Shown here piece by piece: positions 48,770 to 56,934 of a DNA stretch of 64,000 nucleotides. The stretch lies in NCBI RefSeq assembly GCF_001269655.1, contig NZ_LHVE01000013.1:62001-126000 (forward strand). Direction: 5' to 3'. Both the position numbers and the translations under genes were made by a program. Under the pieces are notes generated by a model. That model had not been told where the DNA came from. It saw nothing but the letters and a program-made list of their open reading frames with translations, and did not search any database. Source of the stretch: Pseudomonas thivervalensis (lineage in GTDB: Bacteria; Pseudomonadota; Gammaproteobacteria; Pseudomonadales; Pseudomonadaceae). How positions within the stretch are numbered: the stretch's first letter is position 1; the number at the start of each line of letters is the position of its first letter.

Positions 48770-49930
48770 TCATTGCGGGCTCGGTGGCTCGCTGGCGTCC
48801 GGTTCGGGGGCCGGTACCTGAGGTGGCACTTGGGGCACCGCCTCTGGCGCCGTGTCGGGTGAGGCCGCCGGGATCGGCGCCTGCTCGTCCGGCGTTGCCG
48901 GGGCCGGGCTGGAGCGGTAATCGGCACGGCGCTTGAGCTGGAACTCGCGCACGGCGTTGTTGTGCGACTCCAGGTCATCGGAAAACACGTGGCTGCCATC
49001 GCCGCGTGCGACAAAATAAAGGCTGTTGCCCGGTGCCGGGTTCAACGCGGCATGAATCGCTTCGCGCCCCACCATCGCAATCGGCGTCGGCGGCAAGCCC
49101 GGGATCAGGTAGGTGTTATACGGGTTTTCTTCTTTCAAATGGGCGCGGGTGAGCTTGCCGGTGTAGCGCTCGCCCAAGCCGTAGATCACCGTGGGATCGG
49201 TCTGCAGCAGCATGCCCAGGCGCATGCGCCGCACAAAGACGCCGGCAATTTGCCCGCGTTCCTGGGGCACGCCGGTTTCCTTCTCCACCAACGATGCCAT
49301 GATCAGCGCCTGGTACGGCAGGGTGTAAGGCACATCGGCGGCACGCTGTGCCCATTCCTTGGCGAGCACATCGTCCAGGCGGTCGTAGGCTTTTTTCAGC
49401 AAGTCGACATCGGAAGTGCCACGCACGAAGCGATAGGTGTCCGGGAAAAACCGGCCTTCAGGAAACACCCCCGAGTGGCCGATACGCTCCATGACCTGAC
49501 TGTCGCTCAGGTCGGTGAGGGTCTGCTGGAGCTTTTCATCCTTGGCCAGTGCCGCGCGCACCTGACGGAAATTCCAACCTTCCACCAGCGTCACGCTGTA
49601 CTGCACCACGTCGCCGCGCTTCCAGACACCGATCAGGCCTTCCATGGTCATGCCCGGCACCATCCGGTATTCACCGGAGTGCAACGGCTGGCCGGCAAGG
49701 TTGAAGCGCCAATAGATCCGCAGCCAGAAAGCATCCTTGATCAGGCCATCGGCCTCGAGGCGCTTTAAGGTTCCGGTCGGGGTGGTCCCATTGGGCACGT
49801 CCAGCATTTCTTCCTGGGTGATGTTCAGCGGCTGTTGCAGCGCCGAATGAATCTTCCAGGCCGAAGCGCCCAACAACAGCCCTGCCAGGACCAGTCCGGT
49901 CTCCAGCAGCAGCAAGAATTTACGTCTCAC
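48770..49930 (-). CDS. mltG: Endolytic murein transglycosylase
   Basis: 386 residues. An N-terminal membrane anchor (KFLLLLETGLVLAGLLLGAS) and a LysM-like segment (PNGTTPTGTLKRLEADGLIKDAFWLRIY) precede the YceG catalytic domain. Its key Glu is in SLVEKETGVPQERGQIAGVFVRRMRLGMLLQTDPTVIYG. The C-terminal 50 residues are a Pro/Ala/Glu-rich tail (APIPAASPDTAPEAVPQVPP) longer than in E. coli. It cleaves nascent glycan strands at the inner membrane and so limits their length. It follows pabC by 3 bases. Confidence 0.95.
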   Translation of the reverse strand: MRRKFLLLLETGLVLAGLLLGASAWKIHSALQQPLNITQEEMLDVPNGTTPTGTLKRLEADGLIKDAFWLRIYWRFNLAGQPLHSGEYRMVPGMTMEGLIGVWKRGDVVQYSVTLVEGWNFRQVRAALAKDEKLQQTLTDLSDSQVMERIGHSGVFPEGRFFPDTYRFVRGTSDVDLLKKAYDRLDDVLAKEWAQRAADVPYTLPYQALIMASLVEKETGVPQERGQIAGVFVRRMRLGMLLQTDPTVIYGLGERYTGKLTRAHLKEENPYNTYLIPGLPPTPIAMVGREAIHAALNPAPGNSLYFVARGDGSHVFSDDLESHNNAVREFQLKRRADYRSSPAPATPDEQAPIPAASPDTAPEAVPQVPPQVPAPEPDASEPPSPQ

Positions 49931-49933
49931 GAA

Positions 49934-50752
49934 TCAAGCATCCAATAGCGCACGGGCAAGGGTCTGCAGTTTACGGGTGAGCGGGCCAACCGACCAGCGC
50001 GCCGAACCGCATCCGCGTACCGGCCACACGCCATAAACGCTGTTGCAGACGAAAACTTCATCGGCCTGGTGCAGCTGTTCAAGGCTGAGGTCGGTGATTT
50101 GCGTAGCGATGCCTTGGGACTTGGCTTGAAACAATAATTCCGTGCGCATCACGCCGGCCACGCCGCAACGGCTCAGGTCCGCTGTGAACAAAACGTCATC
50201 GCGCACCAGGAACAGGTTGCTGAATACGCCTTCGATTACCCGCCCGGACGTGTCCAGCATCAAGCCTTCGGCGTACTGCCCATCGCACCACTCGGCACGG
50301 GCCAACACTTGTTCCAGGCGATTGAGGTGCTTGAGGCCGGCGAGCAAGGGCTGCTCGGACAAACGCACGGTACAAGGAAACAGGTGAACGCCTTGTTCGG
50401 CATGGGCGGTGGGATAAGCGGCTGGCGGACTCCCTTGCAGGATGCGCCGGGCCGGGGTGGAAGGATCAGCGGCATAGCCGCGCAGGCTGTCGCCACGGGT
50501 CACGATCAGCTTGAGCACGCCATCGCCCAGGCAACGGGCGTAGGTGCTCAACTCTGTGCTCAATGCGCTCATGTCGACGTTGAGCGCCAACCGCTGGCAA
50601 CCTGCTTCCAGGCGCTGCAGGTGACGCTCCAGCAGCACCAGGTTGCCATCGTGCACCGCGATGGTCTCGAACAACCCATCGCCGTAAGCCAGGCCGCGGT
50701 CCTTCAGCGACAGGACGTCGGCCGGCTGACCGTCGACCCAGCTTTCCATCAA
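49934..50752 (-). CDS. pabC: Aminodeoxychorismate lyase
   Basis: 272 residues of fold-type IV PLP enzymes. The opening ADVLSLKDRGLAYGDGLFETI is the family signature. The PLP lysine is in LAGLKHLNRLEQVLAR, and EGLMLDTSGRVIEGVFSNLFLV holds the glutamate/phosphate loop. It releases pyruvate from aminodeoxychorismate to give p-aminobenzoate for folate. Overlaps the fabF stop by 4 bases and precedes mltG, the conserved fabF-pabC-mltG order. Confidence 0.94.
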   Translation of the reverse strand: MMESWVDGQPADVLSLKDRGLAYGDGLFETIAVHDGNLVLLERHLQRLEAGCQRLALNVDMSALSTELSTYARCLGDGVLKLIVTRGDSLRGYAADPSTPARRILQGSPPAAYPTAHAEQGVHLFPCTVRLSEQPLLAGLKHLNRLEQVLARAEWCDGQYAEGLMLDTSGRVIEGVFSNLFLVRDDVLFTADLSRCGVAGVMRTELLFQAKSQGIATQITDLSLEQLHQADEVFVCNSVYGVWPVRGCGSARWSVGPLTRKLQTLARALLDA

Positions 50753-51993
50753 CCGGCGAACCGGCGGAACACCAGCGAACCGTTGGTCCCGCCAAAGCCG
50801 AAGGAGTTGGACAGCACCACATCGATGTCCATGCTCCGGGCGGTGTGCGGCACAAAGTCCAGGTCGCAGCCTTCGTCCGGCTCATCGAGGTTGATGGTCG
50901 GCGGCGCCGTCTGGCTGTTGATCGCCAATACGCTGAAGATCGCTTCCACCGCCCCTGCCGCACCCAACAGGTGACCGGTCATGGATTTGGTCGAGCTGAC
51001 TGCCAGCTTGTAGGCGTGCTCGCCGAACACGGTCTTGATCGCCTGGGCTTCGGCCAGGTCGCCGGCCGGGGTCGAAGTGCCGTGGGCATTGATGTACTGC
51101 ACCTGATCGCCGTTGAGCTTCGCGTCACGCAAGGCATTGGCGATGCAGCGGGCCGCACCGGCGCCGTCGGCCGGTGGCGAGGTCATGTGGTACGCATCGC
51201 CACTGGTGCCAAAGCCGATCAGCTCGGCATAGATGGTCGCGCCGCGGGCTTTGGCGTGCTCCAGTTCCTCGAGCACCAGCGCACCAGCACCGTCGGACAA
51301 CACGAAGCCATCGCGGCCCTTGTCCCACGGCCGGCTCGCGCGGGCGGGCTCGTCGTTGCGGGTCGACAGCGCACGGGACGCGCCGAAACCGCCCATGCCA
51401 AGGCCGCAAGCGGCCATTTCAGCACCACCGGCAATCATCACGTCGGCTTCGTCGTACATGATGTTACGCGCGGCCATGCCGATGCAGTGGGTACCGGTGG
51501 TGCATGCCGTAGCGATGGCGTAGTTGGGCCCCTGTGCACCGAGGTGGATGGACAGGAAACCGGAAATCATATTGATGATCGAGCCCGGCACGAAGAACGG
51601 AGAAATCCGTCGCGGCCCCGAATCATGCAGGGTGCGGCTGGTTTCTTCGATATTGGTCAAGCCGCCAATACCCGAACCCATGGCTACGCCGATGCGTTCA
51701 CGGTTGGCGTCGGTGACTTCCAGGCCGGCGTTACGCACTGCCTGAAAACCGGCTGCCAGGCCGTACTGTATGAACAGGTCAAGCTTGCGCGCTTCCTTGA
51801 CCGACAGGTATTCCTCGACATTGAAACCCTTTACCGAGCCGCCAAAACGGGTGGAATAGGCAGAAAGGTCGGTGTGTTCGATCAGACCAATGCCACTGCG
51901 GCCGGCCAGAATGCCCTGCCAACTGCTCGGCACATCCGTGCCCAGTGGCGACAACATACCCATACCGGTGACTACGACGCGTCTACGCGACAC
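50749..51993 (-). CDS. fabF: Beta-ketoacyl-ACP synthase II
   Basis: 414 residues with the Cys-His-His triad of KAS II: Cys164 in ATACTTGTHC, His in NAHGTSTPAGD and His in KSMTGHLLGAAG. GFGGTNGSLVF closes the domain. It condenses malonyl-ACP with acyl-ACP in fatty-acid elongation. It follows acpP after 108 bases, which contain a strong terminator-like hairpin, so its level is probably lower than that of acpP. AAAAAGGAGAG precedes the ATG. Confidence 0.97.
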   Translation of the reverse strand: MSRRRVVVTGMGMLSPLGTDVPSSWQGILAGRSGIGLIEHTDLSAYSTRFGGSVKGFNVEEYLSVKEARKLDLFIQYGLAAGFQAVRNAGLEVTDANRERIGVAMGSGIGGLTNIEETSRTLHDSGPRRISPFFVPGSIINMISGFLSIHLGAQGPNYAIATACTTGTHCIGMAARNIMYDEADVMIAGGAEMAACGLGMGGFGASRALSTRNDEPARASRPWDKGRDGFVLSDGAGALVLEELEHAKARGATIYAELIGFGTSGDAYHMTSPPADGAGAARCIANALRDAKLNGDQVQYINAHGTSTPAGDLAEAQAIKTVFGEHAYKLAVSSTKSMTGHLLGAAGAVEAIFSVLAINSQTAPPTINLDEPDEGCDLDFVPHTARSMDIDVVLSNSFGFGGTNGSLVFRRFAG

Positions 51994-52037
51994 AGCACTC
52001 TCCTTTTTCTAATGACGACTTTGCATCAGGCCTAAAG

Positions 52038-52073
52038 AAAAAACCGCACGCCGTGACGGCAGTGCGGTTTTTC
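52038..52073 (-). terminator. Hairpin/terminator between acpP and fabF
   Basis: AAAAACCGCA and TGCGGTTTTT enclose CGCCGTGACGGCAG, which itself folds. On the minus strand the product ends in GCGGTTTTTTC. Placed 29 bases beyond the acpP stop codon and 45 bases before fabF, it should release most acpP transcripts early. Confidence 0.88.
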
Positions 52074-52101
52074 CATGACAGCTAGCGACGACTAAATACG
52101 A

Positions 52102-52338
52102 TTACGCCTGGTGGCTGGTAACGTAGTCGATAGCAGCTTGTACAGTAGTGATCTTCTCAGCTTCTTCGTCAGGAATCTCGGTCTCGAATTCCTCTTCCAG
52201 AGCCATCACCAGCTCAACGGTGTCAAGGGAGTCGGCACCCAGGTCTTCAACGAAGGAAGCGGTGTTCACAACTTCTTCTTCTTTAACGCCCAGTTGCTCG
52301 GCAACGATTTTCTTGACGCGCTCTTCGATGGTGCTCAT
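52102..52338 (-). CDS. acpP: Acyl carrier protein
   Basis: 78 residues, strongly acidic, four-helix ACP. Ser37 in GADSLDTVEL carries the phosphopantetheine arm. EEFETEIPDEEAEKITTVQAAIDYV is the typical helix II-IV region. It shuttles acyl groups in fatty-acid synthesis and also feeds lipid A and acyl-homoserine-lactone synthesis. It has its own promoter (52391-52418) and a downstream terminator, consistent with very high expression as an individual message. AGGAGTGAAAACAAGGT lies upstream of the ATG. Confidence 0.98.
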   Translation of the reverse strand: MSTIEERVKKIVAEQLGVKEEEVVNTASFVEDLGADSLDTVELVMALEEEFETEIPDEEAEKITTVQAAIDYVTSHQA

Positions 52339-52390
52339 ACCTTGTTTTCACTCCTAATGGACAAATTCAGGCAGCTGGCCGGTGGGTAAG

Positions 52391-52418
52391 TGTATAGAAG
52401 AACTTTTCGGTTTTTCAA
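52391..52418 (-). promoter_or_regulatory. Promoter of acpP
   Basis: On the minus strand TTGAAA and TATACA are 16 bases apart. The expected start near 52384 gives a leader of about 45 bases. It lies in the 191-base gap between fabG and acpP. Confidence 0.65.
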
Positions 52419-52529
52419 CCGAAAGCTTCACTCCTCAAACCCCGCGGCCCGCCGTCTATAAATTGGTTGCAGCTTTATAACGGATTTTAGACAGCTCGTA
52501 TGACATTTTTTTGAAGCAATCCGTCACAT

Positions 52530-53273
52530 TTAACTCATGTACATCCCGCCGTTCACCGGGATTGTAGCCCCGGTCACGTATGCCGCACCGTCCGACGCAA
52601 GAAAAGCGACCACGGACGCGATTTCTTGAGCTTGCCCCAGACGACCCAGCGGAATCTGTGTCAACAAGCCTTCACGCTGCGCTTCCGGCAGTTCACGGGT
52701 CATGTCGGTGTCGATGAAACCCGGTGCAACCGAGTTTACCGTAATCGAGCGCGAACCCACTTCACGCGCCAGCGCACGGCTGAAACCTTCCAGACCGGCT
52801 TTCGCCGCAGCATAGTTTACTTGGCCTGCGTTGCCCATGGCACCCACAACCGAGCCGATACTGATAATTCGACCCCAGCGCGCCTTGGTCATGCCACGCA
52901 AAACGCCCTTGGACAGCCGGTACAGACTGTTCAGGTTGGTGTCGACCACGTCGAACCATTCGTCATCTTTCATGCGCATCATCAGGTTATCGCGGGTGAT
53001 GCCGGCATTATTGACCAGGATCGCCGGCGCGCCGAACTGCTCCTGGATGCTCGCCAGTACCGCCGCAACGGATTCGTCGCTGGTGACGTTCAGCTCAAGG
53101 CCGGTGCCCTGGATATCGTTTTCCTTCAGGGTCGCGGCGATGCGCTCGGCGCCCGAAGCGGAAGTCGCGGTGCCGATGACGATGGCGCCTTGACGACCCA
53201 GTTCCAGGGCGATGGCCTGGCCGATGCCGCGGCTTGCACCGGTCACCAGTGCAACTTTACCTTGCAGACTCAT
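52530..53273 (-). CDS. fabG: 3-oxoacyl-ACP reductase
   Basis: 247 residues, short-chain dehydrogenase fold. The NADPH loop is TGASRGIGQA (11-20), NNAG at 88-91, and catalytic Ser141, Tyr154 and Lys158 (YAAAK). The C-terminal YVTGATIPVNGGMYM is typical of FabG. It reduces 3-ketoacyl-ACP. It follows fabD by 15 bases and precedes acpP. Confidence 0.97.
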   Translation of the reverse strand: MSLQGKVALVTGASRGIGQAIALELGRQGAIVIGTATSASGAERIAATLKENDIQGTGLELNVTSDESVAAVLASIQEQFGAPAILVNNAGITRDNLMMRMKDDEWFDVVDTNLNSLYRLSKGVLRGMTKARWGRIISIGSVVGAMGNAGQVNYAAAKAGLEGFSRALAREVGSRSITVNSVAPGFIDTDMTRELPEAQREGLLTQIPLGRLGQAQEIASVVAFLASDGAAYVTGATIPVNGGMYMS

Positions 53274-53288
53274 GCAAGCTTCTCCTGT

Positions 53289-54227
53289 TCAGGCCTGCGC
53301 TGCACGGGCGGCAGCGAAGGCGTCTGGGGTGTTGAGGTTGGAAGTCGACACGCCTTCGGCGCAGCGTTTGTTCAGGCCAGCCAGCACTTTGCCAGGACCG
53401 CATTCGACCAATTCGGTCGCGCCCTTGGCCGCCAGGGTCTGCACCGATTCGACCCAGCGAACCGGCTTGTAGAGTTGTTCCAGCAGATCGCGCTTGAGGG
53501 TCTCGAGATCCGGCGCGACGTTAGCGCTGACATTCTGCACCACGGGAATCTGCGGGGCCTGCCAATCGATGGCAGCAATGGATTCGGCAAAGCGCTCGGC
53601 GGCCGGACGCATCAACTCACAGTGCGACGGCACGCTGACCGGCAACGGCATGGCACGCTTGGCACCACGGGCCTTGCAGCCTTCGATGGCACGCTCGACA
53701 GCCGCCTTGGCACCGGCGATGACCACCTGGCCCGGGGAGTTGAAGTTCACCGCGCTGACCACATCGCCTTGCGCCGCTTCGGCACAGGCCGCCAGCACAT
53801 CAGCATCCTCCAGACCGAGGATTGCGGCCATGCCGCCCTGCCCGGCCGGAACGGCTTCTTGCATCAACTGGCCACGACGCTCCACCAGTTTCACCGCGGC
53901 ACTCAGGCTCAGGCTGCCAGCGGCAACGAGGGCGCTGTATTCGCCCAGGCTGTGACCAGCGACGAACGCCGGCCGCGCGCCGCCTTCAGCCAGCCACAGG
54001 CGCCACAGGGCGATCGAGGCGGTGAGAATGGCCGGTTGGGTTTTATCGGTTTGATTGAGCTGCTCTTCCGGCCCTTGCTGGGTCAGCGCCCACAAGTCAT
54101 AGCCGAGCGCGTTGGACGCTTCTTTGAATGTTTCGAGGATCAGCGGGTATTGCGCGCCCAGCTCGGCCAGCATGCCGAGGGACTGCGAGCCCTGCCCTGG
54201 AAAGACGAATGCGAGGGAAGCAGACAT
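53289..54227 (-). CDS. fabD: Malonyl-CoA:ACP transacylase
   Basis: 312 residues from the ATG at 54227. A longer frame to 54287 reads through the non-coding leader. GQGSQ (11-15) and the nucleophile elbow GHSLGEYSALV with Ser93 are present, as are the catalytic His in VPSHCELM and QNVSAN. It transfers malonyl from CoA to ACP. It lies 123 bases downstream of plsX, a gap long enough for its own promoter. Confidence 0.97.
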   Translation of the reverse strand: MSASLAFVFPGQGSQSLGMLAELGAQYPLILETFKEASNALGYDLWALTQQGPEEQLNQTDKTQPAILTASIALWRLWLAEGGARPAFVAGHSLGEYSALVAAGSLSLSAAVKLVERRGQLMQEAVPAGQGGMAAILGLEDADVLAACAEAAQGDVVSAVNFNSPGQVVIAGAKAAVERAIEGCKARGAKRAMPLPVSVPSHCELMRPAAERFAESIAAIDWQAPQIPVVQNVSANVAPDLETLKRDLLEQLYKPVRWVESVQTLAAKGATELVECGPGKVLAGLNKRCAEGVSTSNLNTPDAFAAARAAQA

Positions 54228-54350
54228 GAAAACAAAGCCCCTAATGATCTTGTCGTCAAAAATTGACGCCCCTGGGGGCGCTAGCAAACTGCAAGTTGGA
54301 TGGCGGGTTGAACCGACCGGTCACATTTAAGCATTGTCGGACGAAAACGC

Positions 54351-55361
54351 CTAAGTTAACAAATCCTCGAGGCGACCGTGCAAGCGCTCCGGCAGGTTCT
54401 CCTGGATCTCGATCACCGCTCGGTTGATCGCACTCTGGAAACCCTGCACGCCCGCCGAACCGTGGCTCTTGATCACGATCCCTTGCAACCCGAGGAAACT
54501 CGCACCGTTGTGCCGCGCCGGCGCCAGGTCCGCCTGCAACCGGCGCATCAACGGCAGCGCCAGGGCGCCAACTGCCCGCGAGGCGAGGTTTTGCTTGAAC
54601 AAGGTCTCGATACGCTGGCCGATCATGGTCGCCAGCCCTTCGCTGGACTTGAGCAGGATATTGCCGACGAAGCCGTCACAGACCACCACATCGGCCTCGC
54701 CACGGTACAAGCCATCGCCTTCGACGAAACCGATGTAGTTGATACCCCGCGCGGCCTGCAACAACGTGGCCGCCAGCTTGACCTGCTGGTTGCCCTTGAT
54801 GTCTTCGGTGCCGATGTTCAGCAACGCCACGCGAGGGCGCACGATGCCGAGGGTTTCAGCCGCGACCGAGCCCATCACCGCAAATTGCAGCAAATGCTCG
54901 GCACTGCAATCGACGTTCGCCCCCAGGTCGAGCAACTGACAGAACCCGCGCTGGGTCGGGATCGCCGCCACCATCGCGGGCCGGTCGATACCCGGCAAGG
55001 TCTTGAGTACGTAGCGCGACAGCGCCATCAGCGCACCGGTATTGCCCGCGCTGACACAGGCCTGGACCTTGCCATCGCGCAACAGCTCAAGGGCCACCCG
55101 CATTGAGGCGTCAGGCTTGCCGCGCAGGGCCTGGGCTGGCTTTTCGTCCATGGTGATGATTTCGGACGCCGGGACAATCGTCAGGCGCGCGCGATCCACA
55201 GCCGATTGGCCGCTGAGCATGTCTTCCAGGAGGGGGGATTGACCGACGAGGGTCAGGTGCAGCGAGGGTGTAGCATTCAGACAAGCAAGGCTGGCCTGAA
55301 CAATGCTGCGGGGACCGAAGTCCCCGCCCATTGCGTCAATCGCGATGACTTGAGCGGACAA
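54351..55361 (-). CDS. plsX: Phosphate acyltransferase PlsX
   Basis: 336 residues. The conserved start AQVIAIDAMGGDFGPRSIVQASL is followed by ACVSAGNTGALMALS, LLNIGTEDIKGNQQVK and ADVVVCDGFVGNILLKSSEGLA near the C-terminus. It makes acyl-phosphate from acyl-ACP for phospholipid synthesis and is a peripheral membrane enzyme. It follows rpmF after 4 bases in the yceD-rpmF-plsX operon. Confidence 0.97.
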   Translation of the reverse strand: MSAQVIAIDAMGGDFGPRSIVQASLACLNATPSLHLTLVGQSPLLEDMLSGQSAVDRARLTIVPASEIITMDEKPAQALRGKPDASMRVALELLRDGKVQACVSAGNTGALMALSRYVLKTLPGIDRPAMVAAIPTQRGFCQLLDLGANVDCSAEHLLQFAVMGSVAAETLGIVRPRVALLNIGTEDIKGNQQVKLAATLLQAARGINYIGFVEGDGLYRGEADVVVCDGFVGNILLKSSEGLATMIGQRIETLFKQNLASRAVGALALPLMRRLQADLAPARHNGASFLGLQGIVIKSHGSAGVQGFQSAINRAVIEIQENLPERLHGRLEDLLT

Positions 55362-55365
55362 GTGA

Positions 55366-55548
55366 TTACTCGTCGGCGCCCTTGTCGATCACTTTACGAC
55401 CACGGTATACGCCTTCTGGCGATACGTGGTGACGCAGGTGAACTTCACCGGTGGTCTTTTCTACGGACAGGGTGCTAGCCTCGAGAGCGTCGTGCGAACG
55501 GCGCATGTCACGGGCAGAGCGGGATTTTTTGTTCTGCTGAACAGCCAT
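55366..55548 (-). CDS. rpmF: 50S ribosomal protein L32
   Basis: 60 residues beginning [22 protein letters not shown], the universal L32 start, and rich in Lys, Arg and His. It lacks the four zinc cysteines found in some L32 proteins, so it is the zinc-independent form. It sits between yceD and plsX as in most proteobacteria, linking ribosome and lipid synthesis. Confidence 0.98.
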
Positions 55549-55561
55549 AATTGATTAACTC

Positions 55562-56089
55562 CTAAACGTTTGGGTCACGCTTTAACTGCGCCAATACACT
55601 GAACGGGTTGGACCGCGTTACCTCGTCCTCGCTCGGTTCGGGCTCATCTGCTCCCGCCGGCTGCTGGCATTCTTCCGGATGATGAGCAGGCACAATGGGC
55701 AAGGCGAGCAGAAGCTCCTCCTCGATCAGTGACTGCAGATCCAATGGATCTTCGCCCAGTTCCAGCACGTCATAACCTTTCGGCAACGACTGGGTATTCG
55801 CACCCTCCTTCACCACGGCGTAACTGCATTCGCTGTGGATCGGCAGGGTGACCAGCTCAAGACAACGCTGGCAAACCATTTTGACTTCAGTGTCGATAAA
55901 GCTGTGGATCACCACAGATTTACGTTCATCTCGTTCAAAAACGAATTTGGCCTGGACCGTCCCGACATCGTCGGAAAGCGGGTCGCAGAGTCTCTTCAAA
56001 TCGGCCAGCAGCAGTTCACCTTGAAGGGTGGTGCCACGGTCAGCCAATTTGCGCGGGTCAACGTGAGGTGGAATCGGGTCATTCAACAT
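55562..56089 (-). CDS. yceD: YceD/DUF177 family protein
   Basis: 175 residues of the DUF177 (YceD) family. The conserved CQRCLELVTLPIHSECSYAVV lies near residue 75, with an acidic middle (YDVLELGEDPLDLQSLIEEELLLALPIVP) and a terminal SNPFSVLAQLK. The family is tied to 23S rRNA accumulation in plants and bacteria; its exact role is open. First gene of yceD-rpmF-plsX. The start codon at 56089 lies only 9 bases after a TATAAT box, so the message is nearly leaderless and there is no ribosome site. Confidence 0.94.
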   Translation of the reverse strand: MLNDPIPPHVDPRKLADRGTTLQGELLLADLKRLCDPLSDDVGTVQAKFVFERDERKSVVIHSFIDTEVKMVCQRCLELVTLPIHSECSYAVVKEGANTQSLPKGYDVLELGEDPLDLQSLIEEELLLALPIVPAHHPEECQQPAGADEPEPSEDEVTRSNPFSVLAQLKRDPNV

Positions 56090-56098
56090 AGGCGCAGC

Positions 56099-56126
56099 AT
56101 TATAGGGATGCCCCCGGCCATGTCAA
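56099..56126 (-). promoter_or_regulatory. Near-consensus sigma70 promoter of yceD-rpmF-plsX
   Basis: On the minus strand a perfect TTGACA and a perfect TATAAT are 16 bases apart. Only nine bases (GCTGCGCCT) separate TATAAT from the yceD ATG, leaving a leader of about 1-3 bases. Confidence 0.85.
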
Positions 56127-56194
56127 AGGAAATTCAGCCCTGTCCGTCACTTGCGTGCCTCGCTAGAATTCGTCCCTGCCTCCTGGAGATGTCC

Positions 56195-56773
56195 ATGCTG
56201 CCTTTATTACTTGCCTCAAGCTCGGTCTATCGCCGGGAATTGCTTGCTCGCCTGGGACTGCCGTTCGTCTGCAGCTCACCCGATATCGACGAAAGCCATC
56301 GCCCTGGCGAGTCCGCCGTCGAACTGGTCAAACGCCTGGCCCGGGAAAAAGCCCGGGCGCTGGCCGGCAGCCATCCGACGCACTTGATCATCGGTTCAGA
56401 CCAGGTCGCCGTGCTCGGCGAGCGCATCCTGGGCAAGCCCCACACCTTCGAGAACGCCCGCGGACAACTGCTGGCCGCCAGCGGCGCCAGGGTCACGTTC
56501 CTGACCGGCCTGGCGCTGCTCAACAGCCAGACCGGCGCCTGCCAGGTCGATTGCGTTCCATTTACCGTCAACATGCGCACCCTGGCCCCAGAGCGCGTCG
56601 AACGTTACCTGCGAGCCGAGCAACCCTACGACTGCGCCGGCAGCTTCAAGGCTGAGGGACTGGGCGTAAGCCTGTTCCAAAGCACCGAAGGGCCGGACGC
56701 CACCAGCCTGATCGGGCTGCCGCTGATTCGTCTTGTGGATATGTTGCTGGCCGAGGGTGTGCAGGTTCCCTGA
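56195..56773 (+). CDS. maf: Maf-family nucleoside triphosphate pyrophosphatase (YceF type)
   Basis: 192 residues from the ATG at 56195 (GGAG 6 bases upstream). An in-frame extension into the yceD region is rejected. The Maf motifs are LLLASSSVYRRELLARLGLPF, SPDIDES, LAREKA, LIIGSDQVAVL and YDCAGSFKAEGLG. It hydrolyses non-canonical or methylated nucleotides; the yceD-linked YceF branch prefers m7GTP. Divergent from yceD with a 105-base gap. Confidence 0.93.
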   Translation: MLPLLLASSSVYRRELLARLGLPFVCSSPDIDESHRPGESAVELVKRLAREKARALAGSHPTHLIIGSDQVAVLGERILGKPHTFENARGQLLAASGARVTFLTGLALLNSQTGACQVDCVPFTVNMRTLAPERVERYLRAEQPYDCAGSFKAEGLGVSLFQSTEGPDATSLIGLPLIRLVDMLLAEGVQVP

Positions 56774-56785
56774 TCCAACGTACAC

Positions 56786-56912
56786 GTGTGGCGAAGGGAT
56801 TCATTTGTGGGGGCAAGGCTTGCCCGCGATGCAGGCGCCGTGACGATACAGGCCAGCCGACTTATCGTTCATCGCGAGCAAGCTTTGCTCCCACAGCAAT
56901 CTCCTCGCCACA
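56786..56912. repeat. Degenerate composite REP region
   Basis: GTGGCGAAGGG and CCTCGCCAC form decayed outer arms. Inside are GTGGGGGCAAGGCTTGCCC and ATCGCGAGCAAGCTTTGCTC, then CCACAG, as partial inner arms. It looks like nested REP families similar to that at 30.3 kb but with more mutations. It lies between the convergent maf and sppA genes. Confidence 0.7.
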
Positions 56913-56934
56913 GAAGATCGCGCGAAACGAGGAA

